DNA of 50,326 nucleotides from Falsibacillus albus. Its GTDB lineage: Bacteria > Bacillota > Bacilli > Bacillales > DSM-25281. Below, in pieces: positions 9,238-17,562 of this stretch. Below the pieces are notes generated by a model. That model searched no databases. It worked only from the letters and a program-made list of their open reading frames with translations, and was not told where the DNA came from. The position numbers and the translations under genes are program-made. Location of the stretch: contig NZ_RCVZ01000023.1 in assembly GCF_003668575.1 (NCBI RefSeq), positions 300-50,625 of the forward strand, given 5' to 3'. The stretch's first letter is position 1; every line of letters begins with the position of its first letter.

Positions 9238-10454
9238 GCCCGCTTCACCTCCTTGAATGCATCAACAAACTCATTTTCAAGCAATGCCCTGACCCAAATC
9301 CCCCTTGCGGATGCCATTTCGCGCCAGTTCAACTCTTCCGGTGAGAGCGGCTGGTTTTGGGAACGAATCACGAATAATGCGACAACCCCTCTTCTTTTTG
9401 CATGGGAGCTCGCACTCTCGATTACTTCCTGGGTCAGCTTGGACGTGATCACGATCATCGTTACTGCCTGCTGAAAATAGCTGACTTCCTCCGTCAACAC
9501 TTTTTCCAGCGGAAAAGGGCTGTCTCCAGCTACCTTAGCCAAATGGTAGAATAATTGCTGGCGCTGATAGTCCCCGCCCCTGATTGGAAAAGATGTCGGA
9601 TCCTTCCCCATGGAAATCATACCGACCTGTGCGTTCCGCCGCAAAATCGCCCTTGTAATCGAAGCGGTAAACTTGACCATCAATTCAAAGCTTTCACTTG
9701 GACTGCGGTCAAGCACAATCAGGACATCATGTGATTCTTTTTCCTCGAATTCTTTCGTCATGATCGTATTGGTTTTGGCCGTCGCTTTCCAGTGCACCCA
9801 TGAAACCCGGTCTCCTGGCTGGTATTCCCTGATGCCGGATACCATTGAAGTATCCTTTTGAAGCTTGACCTTGGAAGAAGTCATCCCCTGATCGTAGCGG
9901 CTTTCGAGCGAACGGTACATCATATCGATATAAGCAGGATAAACGAGGATTTCCGCTTTGCTTTTAATGAAAGCTTCCTTTTCGATCAAACCGATGGCAT
10001 CTGCCGTCTTCAAGCGGACATTCGTGAGAAAATGCTCGCCCCTCGGAATCTCTTTAATGGTATAGACAAATTTGCTTTCTCTTTTAAATCCCGGAAAAAG
10101 AACGATCTTCCTGTCTGATTTCGGAAATGCATACTGCAAGGATTCGGGCATGACATCCTCCACAACCAAGAAAAAGAGCGGAAAAGGAATGCGTCTTTTT
10201 AAATGGATGGTGACTGTCAGCGAGTCGCCCGACCTGAGGTCCCCGTGTTTATCCATCATCCGCTCAACTTCAATATCCGCTAAAGGATAGAAAGCGAGCA
10301 GAACGGAATAAACCCCGAATGGCAGAAAGCTGTAGAATAGAAACCAGCTGACAAACCCGCCTTGAAACATTGAATATGAAAAAGCAAGTCCAAGAAAAAC
10401 AAAAAGAAGGATGGTTTTAAATAAGGACTTGATCCATTGCCATGTCCGTTTCAT
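9234..10454 (-). CDS. DUF58 domain protein (YeaD-like)
   Basis: A 406-residue protein with two N-terminal transmembrane segments (residues about 10-50), a beta-rich middle region and the DUF58 motif REYQPGDRVSWVHWKATAKT at about 210-230. The C-terminal part has a VWA-like fold pattern (DVLIVLDRSPSES). DUF58 proteins usually accompany MoxR ATPases, and this one follows the MoxR gene after one base and overlaps the transglutaminase gene by four. The three are almost certainly co-translated. The molecular function of the family is not established. Synteny with B. subtilis yeaC-yeaD-yebA is exact. Confidence 0.9.
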   Translation of the reverse strand: MKRTWQWIKSLFKTILLFVFLGLAFSYSMFQGGFVSWFLFYSFLPFGVYSVLLAFYPLADIEVERMMDKHGDLRSGDSLTVTIHLKRRIPFPLFFLVVEDVMPESLQYAFPKSDRKIVLFPGFKRESKFVYTIKEIPRGEHFLTNVRLKTADAIGLIEKEAFIKSKAEILVYPAYIDMMYRSLESRYDQGMTSSKVKLQKDTSMVSGIREYQPGDRVSWVHWKATAKTNTIMTKEFEEKESHDVLIVLDRSPSESFELMVKFTASITRAILRRNAQVGMISMGKDPTSFPIRGGDYQRQQLFYHLAKVAGDSPFPLEKVLTEEVSYFQQAVTMIVITSKLTQEVIESASSHAKRRGVVALFVIRSQNQPLSPEELNWREMASARGIWVRALLENEFVDAFKEVKRA

Positions 10455-10455
10455 C

Positions 10456-11409
10456 TTACCTCACTGCCTTTTGTACAGGGATCGGGATGCGCGATATGAC
10501 GGTATTCACAATTTCTTCCGTTGTGATCCCTTCATATTTTGCCTCCGATTTCAGAATGATCCTGTGCGAGAAGACATACGGTGCCAAATATTGAATATCA
10601 TCCGGAATGAGATAGTCGCGGTTATGAAGGAACGCATATGCCTGAGCGGCTTTCATCAATGCAATCGATCCACGCGGGCTTGCCCCTAAATAGACATTTG
10701 CATGCGTCCTTGTCCTTCTGGCAATTTCCACGATGTATCGTTTGATCGTGTCATCGACAAACACTTCTTTAATTTCTTTTTGGATGGCACGAAGTTCATC
10801 GATCGTCATGACCGCTTGAAGATCCTCAATCGGAGGAACCTTCTGCGCCCTAGTCAGAACTTCCATCTCCTCCTCCATTTCTGGATAGCCCATTTTCATC
10901 TTCAAAAGGAAACGGTCAAGCTGTGCTTCAGGGAGCGGATAAGTTCCTTCATATTCAATCGGGTTCTGAGTCGCCATAACAAAGAATGGTTTATCGAGTT
11001 TATGGGTGACACCATCCATCGTGATGCTGCTTTCTTCCATACCTTCCAATAAGGCAGATTGTGTTTTAGGTGAAGTTCGGTTGATTTCATCGGCCAGGAT
11101 GATGTTTCCCATGATCGGGCCCGGCCTGAATTGAAATTCCATGAGTTTTGGATTATAAATGGAGACGCCGATGACATCGGAAGGAAGTAAATCTGGGGTG
11201 AATTGGATGCGCTTGAAGGCGGCACTGATGGACTTGGCAAGCGCACGGACCATCATTGTCTTTCCGACGCCCGGCACATCCTCTAGCAGCACATGGCCTT
11301 CCGCCAGTATCGCCACAAGGCTCAGCTCGGCAATCTTTGTTTTTCCGATCATGACTTTATCGATATTATCAATCACTTGCTTTAACTTCGGATGATAGCT
11401 CTCATTCAT
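10456..11409 (-). CDS. MoxR-family AAA+ ATPase (YeaC-like)
   Basis: A 317-residue MoxR AAA+ ATPase, thought to act as a chaperone for metal-centre insertion or complex assembly. The Walker A motif is EDVPGVGKTMMV, Walker B is ILADEINRTSPK, the sensor 1 region is FFVMATQNPIEYEGTYPLPEAQ, and the C-terminal lid has YLGASPRGSIALMKAA. The start chosen gives MNESYHPKLKQVIDN, with AGGGGGAA six bases upstream; an ATG six codons earlier lacks a site. It is the first gene of the operon with the DUF58 and transglutaminase genes. Confidence 0.93.
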   Translation of the reverse strand: MNESYHPKLKQVIDNIDKVMIGKTKIAELSLVAILAEGHVLLEDVPGVGKTMMVRALAKSISAAFKRIQFTPDLLPSDVIGVSIYNPKLMEFQFRPGPIMGNIILADEINRTSPKTQSALLEGMEESSITMDGVTHKLDKPFFVMATQNPIEYEGTYPLPEAQLDRFLLKMKMGYPEMEEEMEVLTRAQKVPPIEDLQAVMTIDELRAIQKEIKEVFVDDTIKRYIVEIARRTRTHANVYLGASPRGSIALMKAAQAYAFLHNRDYLIPDDIQYLAPYVFSHRIILKSEAKYEGITTEEIVNTVISRIPIPVQKAVR

Positions 11410-11524
11410 GTATGATTCCCCCTGCAAATTGCTGTGTAATATTTTTCTCTAACCTTACATATATTCTCGAATCCAAAAAGAAACTCCTCCAAAAACCCTA
11501 AAAAAGTTGTCGAGCCCTGTACCT

Positions 11525-11556
11525 TTGGTGACAGGCACCGCGGTGCCTGTCACCAA
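11525..11556. repeat. Perfect 32-bp palindrome
   Basis: The sequence reads TTGGTGACAGGCACCG followed by its exact reverse complement. It lies between the MoxR gene and nadE. No T run follows, so it is not a standard terminator. I recall GGTGACAGGCACC-type elements in several Bacillaceae genomes, but their role is unknown to me. Confidence 0.85.
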
Positions 11557-11581
11557 GGTTTTGTCTAGTTTTGTCGACTGG

Positions 11582-11690
11582 CCGATATTTGGGTGATTCC
11601 GACCGATATATTGGATTTTAGACCGATAAATCGATGGATTTGACCGATATATTCAATATTAGACTGATAAAGCTACACATTGGGCCGATA
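11582..11690. repeat. Phased array 1: six CCGATA cores at 20-21 bp
   Basis: CCGATA (once CTGATA) starts at 11582, 11603, 11623, 11644, 11664 and 11685, giving spacings of 21, 20, 21, 20 and 21. Most copies read GACCGATAWAT, while the rest of each unit is poorly conserved. The non-triplet spacing rules out a coding repeat. It occupies the 435-bp gap between the MoxR gene and nadE, which contains no gene that I can see. Confidence 0.85.
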
Positions 11691-11704
11691 TGAGCTCGCC
11701 AGTC

Positions 11705-11739
11705 CTCATATCACCGCTTATATGACCGCTCATCTGACG
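11705..11739. repeat. Three degenerate 12-bp tandem repeats
   Basis: CTCATATCACCG, CTTATATGACCG and CTCATCTGACG follow one another directly, immediately after array 1. One helical turn is about 10.5 bp, so this repeat is not phased like array 1. Confidence 0.7.
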
Positions 11740-11799
11740 ATACCGATGGACATATCACGCTAAACAGCGCAAAATCGATAAAAATCCGGCTGTAAACCG

Positions 11800-11836
11800 C
11801 AAAAAATCCGGGAACAAAAACCGCGTTCCCGGATTC
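11800..11836 (-). terminator. Intrinsic terminator of nadE
   Basis: An 11-bp stem (11805-11815 with 11825-11835) followed on the minus strand by TTTTTTGCGG, just after the nadE stop. Confidence 0.9.
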
Positions 11837-11844
11837 CATCGGCA

Positions 11845-12672
11845 TTACTTCCAGAAATCATCAAAAATCGTAATTGGCATGTGGCGCTTATGCTGTGTTT
11901 TCAAGTAGTGAGACTTGATGGTCTTGCTTGCTTCTTCCCCGACATCCTTGCCTTCAAGGAAATCATCGATCTGATCATACGTCACGCCAAGTGCACTTTC
12001 ATCAGGCAGCTGTGGACGGTCTTCCTCCAAATCGGCTGTCGGCTTTTTCAAATAAAGATGCTCCGGGCAGCCAAGCTCCTTCAACAGCATCTTGCCCTGT
12101 CTTTTATTCAAACGGAAGATCGGCACAAGGTCAGCTCCCCCGTCGCCGTACTTCGTATAAAATCCGGTCACCGCTTCAGCTGAGTGGTCTGTTCCAAGCA
12201 CTACGCATTGATTCATGGCCGCTACACTGTACTGCACCTTCATGCGCTCCCTTGCCTTTTCATTCCCCTTGACGAAATCGGAAAGCTCCACGCCGACTTC
12301 CTTCAATGTCGCCACACTGGCATCGACGGCCGGCTTCACGTTCACCGTCAGCACCTTCGTCGGCTGAATGAAATCAATCGCATCCTGGCAGTCATCCTCA
12401 TCCTTTTGAACTCCATATGGCAGGCGGATCGCGATGAACTTGTATTCGTCGCTGCCGTTTTCCTCGTTCAGCTCATTGATCGCCGTTTGTGCAAGCTTGC
12501 CGGTCAACGTGGAATCCTGTCCACCCGAAATCCCGAGCACGAACCCCTTCAAAAAGCTGTTCTTAATCAAATACGACTTCAAAAAATCAACACTCTTGCG
12601 AATTTCCTCTTTCGCGTTGATTGTCGGCTGCACCATCATTTCTTCCACGATCTGCTTCTGCAAAGCGTCCAT
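11845..12672 (-). CDS. nadE: NH3-dependent NAD+ synthetase
   Basis: Catalyses the ATP-dependent amidation of deamido-NAD to NAD in the cytoplasm. At 275 residues it is the short, ammonia-dependent type without a glutaminase domain. The P-loop is [18 protein letters not shown], and the [12 protein letters not shown] segment and [17 protein letters not shown] are typical of the family. The C terminus [15 protein letters not shown] resembles that of B. subtilis NadE. I chose the start [11 protein letters not shown]. It has AGGAAG close by and AAGGAG further upstream; a GTG four codons earlier would overlap the latter. Its terminator ends the unit. Confidence 0.96.
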   Translation of the reverse strand: MDALQKQIVEEMMVQPTINAKEEIRKSVDFLKSYLIKNSFLKGFVLGISGGQDSTLTGKLAQTAINELNEENGSDEYKFIAIRLPYGVQKDEDDCQDAIDFIQPTKVLTVNVKPAVDASVATLKEVGVELSDFVKGNEKARERMKVQYSVAAMNQCVVLGTDHSAEAVTGFYTKYGDGGADLVPIFRLNKRQGKMLLKELGCPEHLYLKKPTADLEEDRPQLPDESALGVTYDQIDDFLEGKDVGEEASKTIKSHYLKTQHKRHMPITIFDDFWK

Positions 12673-12750
12673 TCTTCCTATCACTCCTTGATTATCAATC
12701 GTCTAACTATGTAATACCCCTAGAATACCACTATTACCCATCCATTTCTA

Positions 12751-14133
12751 TTATGGCTGATTTTGCTGAAATTTTTCCTCTAAAGCATTCATAGCATCCC
12801 CGTAGTTTTTTTCGTTTAAACTTTGCAGGTAGGATTGGAGCTGCTTCACTTCATTATCTATCCAATCATGGTATTTTTTGTTTTTCTCTTTTAAATATTG
12901 ATAGGACTCATCACTGATTTTCTTCTTTTCCTGAAGATAATTAAGATAGAGAAATACATTCATCCGTTCCTGCGACGCCATCAAGCCTTCGTTCTGCGTA
13001 TAACTGAAAATTTTAATGGTATTATCAAGTTTTTGGACCTTAAGTGAAGACTCGCCGCGCTTTTTCCAATCTGCCCATTTTTCCGCGAGATCGCTTAGCT
13101 TCTCCAGCTCGCTGCTCAACTCATTTTCATCTGAGACGTTTTTATAGATTCCTTTTGCCGCTTCCGCCATTTGCTTCAATTGGTTTTGGCCCTTGCTATC
13201 GATGTCAAAGCCAATGATGTTGATGATCGGAGATATATTCGAATGATAAAGGTCTTTTGCCGCTTTCACCGGATCATCGTCGCAAGTGGAAATTCCATCA
13301 CTGACGAGGTAGACAATATTGGTATTGTCAGAACTGTCGAACGCGGACATGTCTTTATTCGCTTGCTTCAGCGCCAATGCAGTCGGCGTCCATCCCGTCG
13401 GCTGAGCTTTTCCTAGAGCGGTTTGGAAATCTTCTTCTCTATATGTACTAATTGGGTACAATATGTCACTGCTGCTGCAGGAAACTTCCTTATCAGAATC
13501 TGCGTTACTTCCTTTGTTCCCATATACGCGAAGCCCAACCTTGGCACCTTTCGGCAGCTTCTTCACAAACTCATGAATAGTCTTTTTCGCCGCATCCATT
13601 TTGGAGACTCCATTCACTTTTTGCGCCATGCTTCCTGAAGAATCCAGGATGATCTCTACATTCAGATTGTCTTTAAACTGATAGCGGGTGTCCTTAAACT
13701 CAGGACTTCCGATTGCTTGAAACCTCAATTGCCTGACTGCCTCTTCGGGTCCTTTGAAGCCCTTTTGAAACTTGCTTAATAGAAGTTCATAATCTCCATC
13801 CAATTCCTGATCAGACCGATCACCTGACATGTCCGGCAAGGAATCAAAAGAAGGAAGATCTGTTTTATATTCCTCTTTTGTCATAAAAGTGATAACTTTA
13901 TCGGCATATTCCCCTACCGGTCGCTTGGCAAGTTCCTGATAGTTCGAAGGCAACGGAGCAACTTCAAATTCCTCTTCTTTATTTTGAATTTCACTATTAG
14001 CTGCTTGGCTGTCAGCTGGTGGCTCCTGTGTTTTTGCACTAGACCCTTTAGATTTAACGTCCCCGCTGCAGCCTGAGAGAGCGAGAAGGAATAGAAGCAG
14101 GGTTATGCTTGCTTTTAATTGACTTTTCATCAT
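12751..14133 (-). CDS. VWA-domain lipoprotein, paralogue 1 of the Tad locus
   Basis: A 460-residue predicted lipoprotein. The signal peptide ends in the lipobox ALSGC (Cys about residue 22), followed by a Ser/Glu-rich linker. A von Willebrand factor A domain lies at about residues 155-350, with the MIDAS motif DSSGS, the threonine in GWTPTALAL and the aspartate in LVSDGISTCDDDP. Two cysteines (SCSSSD and STCDDD) are conserved in its paralogue at 19705-21090 and may form a disulfide. The C-terminal third is charged and helical. It has a GGAGAGG site and begins 11 bp after the end of a frameshifted gene. It is the last gene of the Tad operon. The role is inferred: a surface adhesin or pilus-associated protein. 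Confidence 0.85.
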   Translation of the reverse strand: MMKSQLKASITLLLFLLALSGCSGDVKSKGSSAKTQEPPADSQAANSEIQNKEEEFEVAPLPSNYQELAKRPVGEYADKVITFMTKEEYKTDLPSFDSLPDMSGDRSDQELDGDYELLLSKFQKGFKGPEEAVRQLRFQAIGSPEFKDTRYQFKDNLNVEIILDSSGSMAQKVNGVSKMDAAKKTIHEFVKKLPKGAKVGLRVYGNKGSNADSDKEVSCSSSDILYPISTYREEDFQTALGKAQPTGWTPTALALKQANKDMSAFDSSDNTNIVYLVSDGISTCDDDPVKAAKDLYHSNISPIINIIGFDIDSKGQNQLKQMAEAAKGIYKNVSDENELSSELEKLSDLAEKWADWKKRGESSLKVQKLDNTIKIFSYTQNEGLMASQERMNVFLYLNYLQEKKKISDESYQYLKEKNKKYHDWIDNEVKQLQSYLQSLNEKNYGDAMNALEEKFQQNQP

Positions 14134-14144
14134 GCCTCTCCAAT

Positions 14145-14664
14145 CTAATTATTTTCTCTTTGCTCCTGAACCGAAGGATTGCGGTCTCTTCTTTTGATGA
14201 AATCTTCATCAAGCGCAAAATAAAAGTTCTTTTCATAACGTTCAATCAGTTTTTGTACTAAGTTCTCAAATTCAAGCTTTATATTTTCAGTAATATCACC
14301 GAATGTTTATCTCCTGAAACACATCTGAATAACTACTATTTGTCAAAATATTGTTTTTTAAATACTCCCGAAAACTATAGTAACTTGCTGTATAATCTGT
14401 TTCTGCATAGTCATTTATTTTTTCTAACTTATTTTTCATGTATTCTTCTAACAAAATGAATTTATAAAAGACATCTTTCACTTCTTCATAAGAAAGATTA
14501 TATGGTGTGTATAAAAAACTCCCATATAATTTAGAAGAAACTCTAAAAAAATGAGCCATTCGATAAACTTTATTTCCTTTGTGATATTCATATGGGAAAA
14601 CTTCTACTCTTTCAAGGAATTTCTTATGCTTCTGTGCCAATAATGAAATATCAGAATGATTCAT
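14145..14664 (-). pseudogene. Frameshifted Tad-locus protein of unknown family
   Basis: The first part (14296-14664) encodes 122 residues, MNHSDISLLAQKHKKFLERV to SDVFQEINIR. Right at its stop a different frame continues without interruption to a TAG at 14145: FGDITENIKLEFENLVQKLI and on to NPSVQEQRENN, strongly helical and protein-like. That second part has no usable start codon. Removing one A from the AAA at about 14305 would join the parts as QEITFGDITENIK and give a protein of about 171 residues ending 11 bp before the VWA gene. Either the gene is broken, or the sequence has a one-base error, or translation shifts frame. I do not recognise the family. Confidence 0.72.
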
Positions 14665-14739
14665 TTTTTCTACCCTCCTTTTATGAGAAGTGAACTCTAC
14701 ATATCCACCGTTTGCAGTCGAAGGATAGTAAACATTTCT

Positions 14740-14952
14740 TTATGCACCTTGATTTTGTTTTGACTGTATTTGCTGAATATGATTCTTTCTGATAGCGGGC
14801 AAAGCCAACCCCACTACCACTGCCGTAATTGGAATATGCCCATCACCGCCTAGCCACTCCAAAAGAGAAACAGGTACGAATATCACTTAGATAAATATCA
14901 TTAAGAATAGATAGAATCGTCTCCAGCGTTTTTCTTTTTTTGACATAGTCAT
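14740..14952 (-). pseudogene. Small membrane protein with in-frame stop
   Basis: An ATG at 14950-14952 with AGGAG five bases upstream opens a 70-codon frame, MTMSKKEKRWRRFYLFLMIFI, then TAA (14887-14889), then VIFVPVSLLEWLGGDGHIPI and on to IQSKQNQGA before the final TAA. The joined product would have a basic N terminus, two membrane segments and a polar tail, a sensible small membrane protein. A GTG directly follows the internal stop but has no clear binding site. It is most likely inactivated by a point mutation. It lies in the Tad operon between the TadG-like gene and the frameshifted gene. Confidence 0.65.
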
Positions 14953-15022
14953 ATCATCTCCTAGTTATCCCAAGACCATTTTAAGTTTAATTGGTCATCA
15001 TATTCTGAGAGTTTTTCTAAAA

Positions 15023-15667
15023 CTATTGATATACTCCCTCAAGGTATTTTAATTTTGGTCCGTACCCTTTCTGGGGGATGTCATCTCTAAAAAATTGAAT
15101 GAATTTATGATCGGTAATTGATTCAAACGTAACCGTGGATTTCACTTCCAGCCTCCAATCTTCAGCGGAAAATTCAACCACTGTGTTTTGGGTATTGCCT
15201 TCATTTTGATCGATGATATCCTGAACAGCAGCGAGCACGCGATCCCCGATGTCCCCACTTTTAAAATGTTGGTCAAAGATATGTTTTAGACCTGGGTGGC
15301 TGTTGATTTTATCTGGAAGAATGTCATTTGCGGCCAATATATATGATTCTGATTCAGAATAGCCATTGCCAGTGTAATCATCCTGCTTCTCCTGAATTTG
15401 ATCCGCTATGCTCTTGCCCCCATCTTCAAGTTTTTGAGGTGCTGAGAGCAGCAAATTGCTGTCAAACTCCTGAACGGCTTGCTTCGTCTCTTCCAAAAGA
15501 ACAGCTGTACCTGCGATGGCCGCCTGTTCTGCAGATGTATTTGCCTGAATCTTGACTACGTATACTTTTGCAATGTTGATGACAATGACAAAGATCAAAG
15601 CTACTATTCCTAGCAGCCACAATAAGTAAAACACTGAATTTCCTTTTTCATTGTTTACATATTTCAT
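15023..15667 (-). CDS. TadG/TadE-like pilus assembly protein
   Basis: A 214-residue protein starting MKYVNNEKGNSVFYLLWLLG. It has the short basic N terminus, the NEKG element and a single long hydrophobic segment (about residues 11-35) typical of TadE/G-like pseudopilins. The extracytoplasmic region is rich in Gln, Asp and Ser. The start is fixed by an ATGA overlap with the stop of the upstream TadE-like gene, so the two are translationally coupled. It probably takes part in assembly or anchoring of the Flp pilus encoded by this operon. Assignment rests on architecture and context; sequence conservation in this family is low. Confidence 0.75.
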   Translation of the reverse strand: MKYVNNEKGNSVFYLLWLLGIVALIFVIVINIAKVYVVKIQANTSAEQAAIAGTAVLLEETKQAVQEFDSNLLLSAPQKLEDGGKSIADQIQEKQDDYTGNGYSESESYILAANDILPDKINSHPGLKHIFDQHFKSGDIGDRVLAAVQDIIDQNEGNTQNTVVEFSAEDWRLEVKSTVTFESITDHKFIQFFRDDIPQKGYGPKLKYLEGVYQ

Positions 15668-16059
15668 GGAACCAGGACCTGTCCCGTAGCGGATTGTGTT
15701 AAGGAAAGAGAGGAAGAAGGCTTCCATTTATCAGGAATAAAAACAAGCATGTTTTCTGTGTAGAGAGTCAGCTTGAATTTGCCTGTTGAATTTAGGGGAG
15801 TGACTTCAATCTTTTTGTATTGAAGTACAGAGCTGTCGCCTATGGCTTCTATAGCTGTCTCCTTGGCTTGCTCCAAATCATTGGAGGCTGCCAAAACTTT
15901 AGCGGCATCGTTCACTGCCGATTTGGCGGTGAAAACTGCGTACCCGGACGCCACGACCTGCCAGAGAAGAAGGAAGAAAAGAAAGAAAAATGGAAGGATT
16001 CCTAGAAATTCAAAGCTCAATGCTCCCTTTTCGTTTTTGATGATTTTTTTAAGCAGCAT
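15664..16059 (-). CDS. TadE-like pseudopilin
   Basis: A 131-residue protein starting MLLKKIIKNEKGALSFEFLG. The NEKGALSFE motif is a typical TadE/prepilin-type processing site (cleavage after Gly, Glu at +5), and a hydrophobic stretch of about 22 residues follows. The remainder is a small extracytoplasmic domain. The start has GGGAGAG six bases upstream and overlaps the end of the DUF4234 gene. The stop overlaps the start of the next gene. It is likely a minor pilin or pilus-base component of the Tad system. Confidence 0.8.
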   Translation of the reverse strand: MLLKKIIKNEKGALSFEFLGILPFFFLFFLLLWQVVASGYAVFTAKSAVNDAAKVLAASNDLEQAKETAIEAIGDSSVLQYKKIEVTPLNSTGKFKLTLYTENMLVFIPDKWKPSSSLSLTQSATGQVLVP

Positions 16060-16507
16060 GCGAATCTCTCCCAATTCCTTCTAGTCGATTCATTTTATAT
16101 TGCAAATACCATACATGGAACAGTACGAGCATCCACGGTTTAAAAACTCCTTCATTGGTCTCCTCTTCAATCAAATCCTTCACCCTAAAAACTGAAAAGT
16201 ATAATATTCCTAAGAAGTAGAATGAAATGATTGTATCGATGGAGTTAAAAAAAGAAAGGCCATAAGGTGTTAAAAATGCACTTCCAATAAAGTTAAATAG
16301 GAATGATAGGACTAGGTATATCGTGAATAGCCACCACCATTTGAAAGGTATATGATTTTTTTGATGAATACCATTGAAAGTCGATTTTCTATTCAAAAAC
16401 CAATACCCCAAATAAATTCCCAATGTTATAAACGTTAAAAAGACTACTAGAGCTACATTGGACTTCTTAAATTGAATGTATCCTTGCTCTTTTAATGCGG
16501 CTTCCAT
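16049..16507 (-). CDS. DUF4234-like membrane protein
   Basis: A 152-residue protein with four predicted membrane segments. The motif LTFITLGIYLGYWFLNR near the N terminus (residues about 23-39) resembles DUF4234 proteins, whose function is unknown. It has AGAGGTG before the ATG and overlaps the TadE-like gene by 11 bases. It belongs to the Tad operon but is not one of the classical Tad components. Confidence 0.6.
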   Translation of the reverse strand: MEAALKEQGYIQFKKSNVALVVFLTFITLGIYLGYWFLNRKSTFNGIHQKNHIPFKWWWLFTIYLVLSFLFNFIGSAFLTPYGLSFFNSIDTIISFYFLGILYFSVFRVKDLIEEETNEGVFKPWMLVLFHVWYLQYKMNRLEGIGRDSHAA

Positions 16508-16530
16508 GCTTTACACCTCTCAATCTGCCA

Positions 16531-17175
16531 TTAAACAGTTATTGTGCGATATTTTAAAGTTAAATAAATATAGATTAAAGGTAAAATCAATGCGTTTAAA
16601 AATGCACGTAAAATAATATAAACAAACAAATTGTTATTAAACCCTTGAATCATATTTGAGATGGCTGACCAAACTAATAAATTTAGTGAAATAATAATAA
16701 GCAGATCAAGCAAAATGAAAATGTTATCTTTCAGAATAACCTTCCATGTTTGTTGAAGAACATCCTTAATTCTTTCTTGATCACTAAAAATAGGTATTAA
16801 TAACAACATTGTTAGTCCTATGAATGTAGGTATAAATAATATTACTGACCCAATTGCAGCAAATAGGTAAAGAAAACAAGATGCAGCAAGAATTAAACCA
16901 ATATTCTTTATAAAATAATTAAACAACTCACCGATATTATAGGAATTATCATTCATATCCCTCCAAGTCAAAAGAAAAAAAGGAGGAAAGATGAGCGTAA
17001 AGTTCAAAAGGATTAAGAATAATGCATACATATTTGAATATTGAATGTGATCATTTTGGTACAAGTAAGTTATAACAAAAAACAAAAAAATTGTTACAGG
17101 AAAAATAAGGAACACGGAAAGAATAATAATGTTAAAGATATTACGGTTATAGATATCAAGAACATCCCTAAGCAT
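16531..17175 (-). CDS. Polytopic membrane protein of unknown function
   Basis: A 214-residue protein of about six hydrophobic segments and little else, starting MLRDVLDIYNRNIFNIIILS. The pattern, an N-terminal amphipathic stretch then long membrane helices, resembles families annotated as DUF975 or glycerophosphoryl-diesterase membrane regions, but I cannot place it firmly. The DNA is clearly more AT-rich than the conserved genes around the cluster. It overlaps the preceding gene by eight bases and belongs to the Tad operon. Confidence 0.55.
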   Translation of the reverse strand: MLRDVLDIYNRNIFNIIILSVFLIFPVTIFLFFVITYLYQNDHIQYSNMYALFLILLNFTLIFPPFFLLTWRDMNDNSYNIGELFNYFIKNIGLILAASCFLYLFAAIGSVILFIPTFIGLTMLLLIPIFSDQERIKDVLQQTWKVILKDNIFILLDLLIIISLNLLVWSAISNMIQGFNNNLFVYIILRAFLNALILPLIYIYLTLKYRTITV

Positions 17176-17545
17176 CTACACTCTCATTCCTTTTCCTCTG
17201 AATTTGCAAAACTATATAAGTGGTAATTAATGATGTTAAGGTGCTAAAAACTAGACTTTTATTTACGGCTTCTGGATTTGTGAGTATCTCGACTCCCATG
17301 AACCTACTTGCAAACCAAAAGTTTATTAGAGATAAAGTGATCGCGCCAATAAAACTTGCAAAGTATGGTGTAGCCCTATTCCATTTCGGAGATAAAACAC
17401 CTAATGAAACATATGATGCTATGAACATCAAGACTACTGCTATTGTTATACTTAATGAATTAACCATTCCTATAACCAAAGAAATGATGATAGTCAATAA
17501 TAAGGAAACACCCATTGCCTGTAATAATCCTTTTAAATTAAACAT
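17168..17545 (-). CDS. Small membrane protein of unknown function
   Basis: A 125-residue protein with four predicted membrane segments and a short charged C terminus (QIQRKRNESVDA). It starts MFNLKGLLQAMGVSLLLTII. It is AT-rich and tightly packed between two other membrane-protein genes, overlapping the next by eight bases. I recognise no family. Its position two genes after the toxin-like protein is compatible with an accessory or protective role, but nothing in the sequence shows this. Confidence 0.55.
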   Translation of the reverse strand: MFNLKGLLQAMGVSLLLTIIISLVIGMVNSLSITIAVVLMFIASYVSLGVLSPKWNRATPYFASFIGAITLSLINFWFASRFMGVEILTNPEAVNKSLVFSTLTSLITTYIVLQIQRKRNESVDA

Positions 17546-17562
17546 GAAGAACCCCCAACTTT

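Noticed and set aside
11582-11690. CRISPR array
   Set aside because: The repeated core is only 6-11 bp with 20-21 bp total period; CRISPR repeats are 24-40 bp with unique spacers of similar length, and no cas gene is near.
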